A program made the translations under genes and the position numbers. Source: Odoribacteraceae bacterium (GTDB lineage Bacteria > Bacteroidota > Bacteroidia > Bacteroidales > Marinifilaceae). Taken from it: DNA of 11,792 nucleotides. The stretch lies in NCBI GenBank assembly GCA_031267995.1, contig JAIRXZ010000205.1, positions 1 through 11,792 on the forward strand. The letters are read 5' to 3'. Below the pieces are notes generated by a model. The model saw nothing but the letters and a program-made list of their open reading frames with translations. It was not told where the DNA came from and did not search any database. Below, in pieces: positions 7,733 through 11,792 of this stretch. Positions within the stretch are counted from its first letter, which is position 1, and the number at the start of each line of letters is the position of its first letter.

Positions 7733-8891
7733 CGGGCAAGGGAGTGTTAGTAAGTTTTAAAAGAGTAATCTCCGGGGGCAGGCCGAATCGCCCGGGCAGA
7801 CCCAGGTAGCCCACCCCGCGCGAAACGTACAGCTGACGGCCGTCGCGAGCGTACAGGCCGTTATATTCGGGAAAAAAATACTTGGCGGGCGACCATCTCC
7901 ACCCCCCCACGCGCGCCCCCGCCTGCATCGCGTGCGTGTGACCGGAGAGGGTCAGCGCCACCGGGTGCCGCGCGATCTCGTCGCCCCAGTACACCGGGTC
8001 GTGCGAGAGGAGGATCACCACGTGCCCCGCCGTCCCCTCCAGCGCCCGCGCCACGTCGCCATGCGAGGGCAGCGGCGGCCGGCGCCAATTCTCCACGCCA
8101 CATATAAACAAGGTGTCCCCGTCGACAACCAGCGGCCGCCCCTCGTTATTCAGCGCCTCGAAACCGCAAGCCTCCACGTTACGGAAAAAATCGCGCAGGT
8201 TCGCCTCCTTCGCCGCCGCGGAAGGCCACCGCGTGTAATCGCCATAATCGTGATTCCCCGCGACGGCAAACTTCCCGTACCTGGCGCGGATCCCCCGCAG
8301 CTCGTCGATCCACGGCAACATCTCCGAGGCAAAATTATTCACCACGTCGCCCGTCATCACCACCACGTCCGCCTCCAGCCCGTTCACCCGCTCCACCATC
8401 CGGCGGACGCCGGGATAACCGCGCCCGTGGCTCCCCAGGTGCAAATCGGAAATCTGCACCACGCGCAAACCCTCGAACGCCGCGGGCAAGCCGGCAATCA
8501 CCACCCGCGTCTCCTCCACCCGGTAGCGATAACGCCCCAGCGTCGCCCCGTCGAGAATAAACAAAAACGACACCGCGCCCGCCACCACCGCCGGCCAGCG
8601 TCGACGCGTCACCGGGCGGGAAGCGAAAAACACCAGCAGGAAAACGCACCGCGGCACGTAGCACAGCAACAGCAACAACACCCCGCCCATCACCCACGGG
8701 TAGGCGCCGCCGCCCGTCAGCCGGGGCAACGCCACGTGATAACACGCCAGCCCCGCGGCAAACAAGCAAGGAAGCACCCGACAAACGACACGCGCCCAAC
8801 GCCGCCGCGGACGCGTCACGCGGTAAAACGCCGCGTCCACCAGCAAGATAAACAGCAGCCCGACAAGCAATATAACCACCCCCGTCCTCAT
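7722..8891 (-). CDS. membrane-anchored calcineurin-like metallophosphoesterase
   Basis: This 389-residue protein has three or four N-terminal membrane segments (about 5-22, 37-57, 65-90 and 99-116) and then a metallophosphoesterase domain. The whole metal-ligand set is present: ISDLHLGSHG (Asp149, His151), TGDVVNN (Asp182), AGNHDYGD (Asn213, His214), LLSHDPVY (His297) and LSGHTHAMQ (His318, His320). This layout matches YkuE/YaeI-like membrane phosphoesterases that may act on lipid or nucleotide phosphodiesters; the substrate is not visible. The frame is open further upstream to 9092, but that extension lies inside the preceding gene and has low-complexity Gly/Phe/Arg content. The ATG at 8891 is preferred because it forms an ATGA overlap with the upstream stop and starts a clean hydrophobic helix. 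It overlaps the downstream PP2C gene by 11 bp, so translational coupling is likely. Confidence 0.94.
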   Translation of the reverse strand: MRTGVVILLVGLLFILLVDAAFYRVTRPRRRWARVVCRVLPCLFAAGLACYHVALPRLTGGGAYPWVMGGVLLLLLCYVPRCVFLLVFFASRPVTRRRWPAVVAGAVSFLFILDGATLGRYRYRVEETRVVIAGLPAAFEGLRVVQISDLHLGSHGRGYPGVRRMVERVNGLEADVVVMTGDVVNNFASEMLPWIDELRGIRARYGKFAVAGNHDYGDYTRWPSAAAKEANLRDFFRNVEACGFEALNNEGRPLVVDGDTLFICGVENWRRPPLPSHGDVARALEGTAGHVVILLSHDPVYWGDEIARHPVALTLSGHTHAMQAGARVGGWRWSPAKYFFPEYNGLYARDGRQLYVSRGVGYLGLPGRFGLPPEITLLKLTNTPLPDET

Positions 8892-9532
8892 CCCCGGAAA
8901 GATAAACGACCGAAACACTCCGGCCTGTGAAAATCGGGACGCGCCGCCACCACCGGGTTCCAGGACAGGAAATGAGGCTCCGCCAGCAAATCCCCGCACT
9001 TGTAAAAATTCCCGCGCGAAACCATCCCCGGCGCCGCCGCGAAACGATCCCGGAAAAGTGCCGCGAAAGGAATCTCCAGCAACATCCACCACCGAAACAG
9101 CGACACCTCCCCCCGCGAAACCTCCATCCCCCCCCGCCGCCGGATCAGCCGCGACACCGCCGCCGGCGCCGCCTCGCGACCCTCGCGACCCTCACCGAAA
9201 GCGAACACCAACGACCCCGCCGCGTTACACTCGAAATTATAATACCCCCCCTCGCCCCCCGGCTGGAAAAAAAACTCCACGCAAGAATCCTCCCACACCC
9301 GTCCCCCGTCCGCCCCCTCGGCTGCCCGGAACTGCCCCTCCTCCACCTCGAAAAACACCAGCAATCCCCCCGCGTCATACCCTATCCTGAACCTCGCCAA
9401 CGGCCGGCACGGGAACGCTTCCCCCCAGCCAGCCTCGCCAATCAACACCGGCGGCGACACCCGGCGCAACGCCTCCAGCGGCCCCTCGCCGCCAGCCGCC
9501 GACACCCGGCACACGTCAACATCCTTCATCAT
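8888..9532 (-). CDS. CBM9-like / DOMON-fold protein without signal peptide
   Basis: This 214-residue protein resembles the CBM9-like group of the DOMON superfamily. The visible signatures are VWEDSCVEFFF (79-89), YYNFECNAAGSL (97-108), GNFYKCGD (174-181), HFLSWNPV (187-194) and PDFHRPECFGRLSF (199-212). These are the conserved blocks of stand-alone Bacteroidota proteins usually named carbohydrate-binding family 9-like. There is no signal peptide or lipobox, so it is probably cytoplasmic, which is unusual for a sugar-binding fold. The start is ambiguous: GTG at 9535, ATG at 9532 or ATG at 9529. I chose the first ATG. It begins 9 bp after the coiled-coil gene and ends with an ATGA overlap onto the metallophosphoesterase gene. 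Coding-strand G-richness is extreme and the protein is rich in Gly, Arg, Ala and Glu. Ligand and role are unknown. Confidence 0.88.
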   Translation of the reverse strand: MMKDVDVCRVSAAGGEGPLEALRRVSPPVLIGEAGWGEAFPCRPLARFRIGYDAGGLLVFFEVEEGQFRAAEGADGGRVWEDSCVEFFFQPGGEGGYYNFECNAAGSLVFAFGEGREGREAAPAAVSRLIRRRGGMEVSRGEVSLFRWWMLLEIPFAALFRDRFAAAPGMVSRGNFYKCGDLLAEPHFLSWNPVVAARPDFHRPECFGRLSFRG

Positions 9533-9541
9533 CACCCGTAA

Positions 9542-10438
9542 TTACTTCAACAAAAACTCCCCGGAACCAATCCGCGTCCCGTCGCAAAACAAATCGGCGC
9601 GATACAACCCCCGCTCCAAACTCCCGTCATTCGGCCAGTAAATCGACACCTCCAGCGCCTCCCCCTCGTACACCACCTCGCGCCGCGCCGAAAACCCCAG
9701 CTCCACGTCCTGGAACCGGAACGTCCCCCCCCCCGCGTCCGCCACCAGCCCGCCATCCGGGCGCGTCACCCGCAAAAAAATCACCCGCTGCCCCCGCCTC
9801 GCCGTCACGTTCCTCCCCAGCACGAACCCCGCCCGCAACTGCGCGCACTTCCCCACCCGCGTCTCCCGCTCCCGCGTGTTCACCGGCACCAACTCCAGGT
9901 GCTCCGCCGCCAGCGCCGACGCCAGCTCCAGCGTCTCCTCCATCCGCGACGTCTTCTCCTCCAAACTCTTGTTCCGCTCCCTCACCCAGCCCATCTGCCG
10001 CTTCACCTCGCTATTCTCCGCCCGCAACAACACGTTCGACCGGTTCAGCGAATCAATCTGCACCACGTAACTCCTCATCACCGACTTCAACGTCCCCACC
10101 TCCCGCTTGTACCGGTCAATCTCGGCAAACGAATTGGCGCGAAACTTCGTCATCCGCTCCATCAGCCCCGCGATCTTCTCCCGCTCCAGCGCCAAACGCG
10201 CGTTCAGCGAATCGTTACTCGACCGCAGCCCGTCATAATTCCCGCTCAAATCCACCAGCTCCTGGCGCAACAACTCCCGCTCCCCCTCCATCACCCGCGT
10301 GTTCGCCCTGTTCTCCCGCCGCGCCACGAAAAACAGCACCAGCACCGCGACCAACGCCGCCGACAACACCACCACGCACGCCTTCAGCGCCCGCGTAAGC
10401 CCGTCGACACCCTTCTTTTCACTCGAAAAATCATCCAT
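9542..10438 (-). CDS. conserved membrane-anchored coiled-coil protein of unknown function
   Basis: This 298-residue protein has a short charged N-terminus, one membrane helix (about 19-39), and a long heptad-rich coiled coil (about 45-175; for example LALEREKIAGLMERMTKFR and VVQIDSLNRSNVLLRAEN). A beta-rich C-terminal domain follows (about 180-298: VIFLRVTRPDGGL, EVVYEGEALEVSIYWPN, GLYRADLFCDGTRIGSGEF). The layout resembles a hypothetical family I recall from Bacteroidales genomes, sometimes mislabelled as SMC-like; this is from memory. By the positive-inside rule the coiled coil is probably periplasmic. The frame stays open upstream to 10732, but that part covers the divergent promoter and the GH105 start. 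The ATG at 10438 begins a sensible protein and sits 27 bases downstream of a TAnnTTTG box. It is the first gene of the four-gene operon. Function unknown. Confidence 0.87.
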   Translation of the reverse strand: MDDFSSEKKGVDGLTRALKACVVVLSAALVAVLVLFFVARRENRANTRVMEGERELLRQELVDLSGNYDGLRSSNDSLNARLALEREKIAGLMERMTKFRANSFAEIDRYKREVGTLKSVMRSYVVQIDSLNRSNVLLRAENSEVKRQMGWVRERNKSLEEKTSRMEETLELASALAAEHLELVPVNTRERETRVGKCAQLRAGFVLGRNVTARRGQRVIFLRVTRPDGGLVADAGGGTFRFQDVELGFSARREVVYEGEALEVSIYWPNDGSLERGLYRADLFCDGTRIGSGEFLLK

Positions 10439-10464
10439 GATAACAGTATTATTAAAAACACCAG

Positions 10465-10496
10465 CAAAAGTACGCACATAAATAAAGATACGCAAC
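10465..10496 (-). promoter_or_regulatory. Bacteroidota-type promoter for the minus-strand operon
   Basis: On the minus strand TACTTTTG (10472-10465) fits the -7 consensus TAnnTTTG exactly. GTTG (10496-10493) lies 20 bases upstream, close to the -33 TTTG box and its usual spacing. The start codon of the coiled-coil gene follows 26 bases downstream, in AT-rich sequence that stands out from the GC-rich surroundings. Confidence 0.65.
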
Positions 10497-10527
10497 CCCC
10501 GCCCCCCCGGCGCCACCGCCAAACTTC

Positions 10528-10557
10528 CGCGAAAAACACCTACATTCGCGAAAAACA
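10528..10557 (+). promoter_or_regulatory. candidate promoter and paired 11-bp direct repeat upstream of the GH105 gene
   Basis: CGCGAAAAACA occurs at 10528-10538 and again at 10547-10557, with starts 19 bases apart. Between and overlapping them, TACATTCG (10541-10548) matches TAnnTTTG with one mismatch and lies 23 bases before the ATG. No clear -33 box is seen. The pair could be an operator next to a weak promoter, but A-rich leaders are common before Bacteroidota genes, so this is tentative. Confidence 0.35.
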
Positions 10558-10571
10558 AAAAACCGACAGAC

Positions 10572-11690
10572 ATGAAAACAACCACCCTCCTCCTCGCCGC
10601 CCTCCTCGCCGCCAGCCCCATCAAGGCGCAACCCGACGCCTCGCCCCTCCTCAAAGCCGACATCACCCGCGTCGCCAACACCGTCGCCGACTGGCAAATC
10701 GCCCACCACCCCGCCGTCCGCCACTCCCCCACCGGCTGGGAAAACGCCGCCCTCTACACCGGCCTCATCCGCTGGGCCGTCGCCACCAACGACACCGCCG
10801 CCGGCAACCCCCGCCTCGCCTTCCTCCTCCGCCTCGCCAACCGCGCCGGCTGGCAACCCGAACGACGAATGTACCACGCCGACGACCTCTGCGTCAGCCA
10901 GCTCTACATCGAACTCTACCGCCTCGCCCCCCGACCCTCCCGCCTCTGGCCAACCCTCGCCCGCGTCCGCTGGATCATCGACAACCCACCGGAAAACAAC
11001 ATGCGCCTCGACAACGCCACCGCCACCGGCTTCGACAAATGGAGCTGGTGCGACGCCCTCTTCATGGCGCCCCCCGTCTACGCCAAACTCTACAGCCTCA
11101 CCGGCGACGAAAGCTACATCCAATTCGCCGACCGGGAATACCGCCAAACCGTCGACTTCCTGTATGACCCCGACGAGCGCCTCTTCTTCCGCGACCACAC
11201 CTACTTCGACCGCCGCGAGCGCAACGGCCAAAAAATCTTCTGGGGACGCGGCAACGGGTGGGTCGTCGCCGGCCTCGTCGAGATCCTCCGCGAGCTCCCC
11301 CCCGGCAACCCCCACCGCCCCTACTACGAAAAACTCTACACCGACCTCTGCCACCGCCTCCTCCAGCTCCAGCAACCCGACGGCTACTGGCGAGCCAGCC
11401 TCCTCGACCCCGACGCCTATCCCTCCCCCGAAACCAGCTCCACCGGCTTCATCCTCTACGCCCTCGCCTACGGCATCAACCAGGGCATCCTTCCCGCCGA
11501 CCCCTTTCTTCCCGCCGCCCGCCGCGCCTGGCAAGCCCTTCTCTCCTCCGTCTCTCCCGACGGCAAACTTGGTCACGTCCAGCCCGTCGGCGCCGACCCC
11601 CGCCAAGTCACCCCCGACATGACCGAAGTCTACGGCGTCGGCGCCTTCCTCCTCGCCGCCAGCCAAATCCTCGACCTGGCTACCGAATAA
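10572..11690 (+). CDS. secreted GH105 family unsaturated glucuronyl/galacturonyl hydrolase
   Basis: This is a 372-residue (alpha/alpha)6-barrel glycosidase of the GH88/GH105 group (YteR-like). These enzymes hydrolyse the unsaturated uronic acid left by polysaccharide lyases, for example on rhamnogalacturonan oligosaccharides. Residues 1-19 form a signal peptide with a likely cut after IKA, so it is probably periplasmic. Motifs seen are YHADDLCVSQLY (101-112), WSWCDALFMAPP (157-168), WGRGNGWVVAGL (224-235) and PETSSTGFILYAL (286-298). By analogy with YteR the key acids would be Asp161 in WCDALF and one Asp of the ADD motif. Length is normal for the family. Nearly all codons end in C, unlike the G-ending codons of the neighbouring minus-strand genes. 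It is transcribed alone, diverging from the coiled-coil gene, and is followed by a terminator. The exact substrate is unknown, and no lyase gene is nearby. Confidence 0.94.
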   Translation: MKTTTLLLAALLAASPIKAQPDASPLLKADITRVANTVADWQIAHHPAVRHSPTGWENAALYTGLIRWAVATNDTAAGNPRLAFLLRLANRAGWQPERRMYHADDLCVSQLYIELYRLAPRPSRLWPTLARVRWIIDNPPENNMRLDNATATGFDKWSWCDALFMAPPVYAKLYSLTGDESYIQFADREYRQTVDFLYDPDERLFFRDHTYFDRRERNGQKIFWGRGNGWVVAGLVEILRELPPGNPHRPYYEKLYTDLCHRLLQLQQPDGYWRASLLDPDAYPSPETSSTGFILYALAYGINQGILPADPFLPAARRAWQALLSSVSPDGKLGHVQPVGADPRQVTPDMTEVYGVGAFLLAASQILDLATE

Positions 11691-11712
11691 CCACGCCATC
11701 GGGGCATCGCCC

Positions 11713-11752
11713 TCCCCCCGCCCCCAATCATGAAAAATCGCGGGGGGATTTT
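11713..11752 (+). terminator. terminator hairpin after the GH105 gene
   Basis: A perfect 9-bp stem pairs TCCCCCCGC (11713-11721) with GCGGGGGGA (11740-11748). It has an 18-base loop and is followed by four T. It begins 23 bases after the GH105 stop. The loop is large, but the stem is nearly all G-C. The right arm also forms part of the first unit of the neighbouring 21-bp repeat. Confidence 0.65.
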
Positions 11753-11789
11753 GAAAGATAACGGTAGAATTTTGAAAAATAACAGGAAG
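11727..11789. repeat. second 21-bp-period tandem repeat, three degenerate copies
   Basis: Copies start at 11727, 11748 and 11769. The last two begin ATTTTGAAA(G/A)ATAAC and are close matches. The first (ATCATGAAAAATCGC...) matches the third at 14 of 21 positions by hand alignment. The sequence is unrelated to the palindromic array at 6299-6501, but it has the same period and the same position just after a terminator. The window ends three bases after the third copy, so whether more copies follow is unknown. Confidence 0.75.
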
Positions 11790-11792
11790 TAA
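11730..11792 (+). CDS. possible 20-residue peptide encoded by the 21-bp repeat
   Basis: An ATG in the first repeat copy opens a frame of 20 codons ending in TAA at the last base of the window. The peptide reads MKNRGG, ILKDNGR, ILKNNRK, a heptapeptide repeat. The start lies inside the terminator loop and no separate promoter is seen, so this is more likely a by-product of a period divisible by three than a gene. It is recorded because the frame is clean and ends exactly after the last copy. Confidence 0.15.
   Translation: MKNRGGILKDNGRILKNNRK

Noticed and set aside
6587..7750. Long plus-strand open frame antisense to the PP2C gene
   Set aside because: It is rich in Arg, His and Gln with no domain signature and mirrors the real gene. 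It is a GC-rich shadow frame.
8892..9092. 67-residue N-terminal extension of the metallophosphoesterase
   Set aside because: It lies within the CBM9-like gene and reads as Gly/Phe/Arg-rich filler. The ATG at 8891 gives an ATGA junction and starts a clean membrane helix.
10439..10732. 98-residue N-terminal extension of the coiled-coil protein
   Set aside because: It would cover the divergent promoter and the start of the GH105 gene. The ATG at 10438 follows a good TAnnTTTG promoter at the right distance.
9899..11167. 422-codon plus-strand frame across the coiled-coil gene and the GH105 start
   Set aside because: It is almost entirely Pro, Arg, His and Gln. It overlaps two well-supported genes and comes from the C-rich strand.
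10452..11699. 415-codon minus-strand frame antisense to the GH105 gene
   Set aside because: It is a low-complexity Gly/Val/Glu/Ala sequence without a fold signature. It is antisense to a gene with clear GH105 motifs and a signal peptide.

Overview
The window looks like chromosomal DNA of a member of the Bacteroidota, probably Bacteroidales. It carries a SusC/SusD outer-membrane uptake pair with DUF4843 and PKD-like lipoproteins, TAnnTTTG-type promoter sequence, and lysine- and asparagine-rich lipoprotein leaders. The genus cannot be fixed from sequence alone. The GC level is high for Bacteroides proper, and the right two thirds is GC-richer than the left.

Layout. (1) Positions 1-6160, plus strand: a four-gene uptake operon, cut by the left edge. 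It encodes a SusC-type TonB-dependent transporter (N-terminus missing), its SusD lipoprotein, a DUF4843 lipoprotein and a PKD-like lipoprotein. A strong intrinsic terminator follows at once. (2) Positions 6161-6568: a 408-bp gap between convergent operons. Its main content is a ten-unit tandem array with a 21-bp period, in which each core unit holds the perfect 14-bp palindrome ATCTCTCGAGAGAT. (3) Positions 10438-6569, minus strand: a tightly packed four-gene operon read leftward. In order it encodes a membrane-anchored coiled-coil protein, a CBM9/DOMON-like protein without a signal peptide, a membrane metallophosphoesterase and a HAMP-PP2C (SpoIIE-type) phosphatase. The joints are a 9-bp gap, a 4-bp ATGA overlap and an 11-bp overlap. 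(4) Positions 10439-10571: a divergent promoter region. (5) Positions 10572-11690, plus strand: a secreted GH105 family glycosidase. (6) Positions 11691-11792: a GC-rich terminator hairpin running into a second, unrelated 21-bp-period repeat (three degenerate copies) at the window edge.

How the genes work together. The SusC/SusD/DUF4843/PKD set would form an outer-membrane import complex with accessory surface lipoproteins. No degradative enzyme in the window belongs to it, so its substrate is unknown. The minus-strand operon joins two phosphatase or phosphodiesterase-type proteins with a coiled-coil membrane protein and a sugar-binding-like fold. It looks like a signalling or envelope module whose partner is not visible here. 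The GH105 enzyme would release unsaturated uronic acids from pectin- or glycan-derived oligosaccharides.

Most interesting signals. Two different 21-bp-period arrays each lie just after the terminator of a plus-strand gene. There is also a pronounced C-over-G strand asymmetry from about 7.7 kb onward that holds whichever way the genes run.
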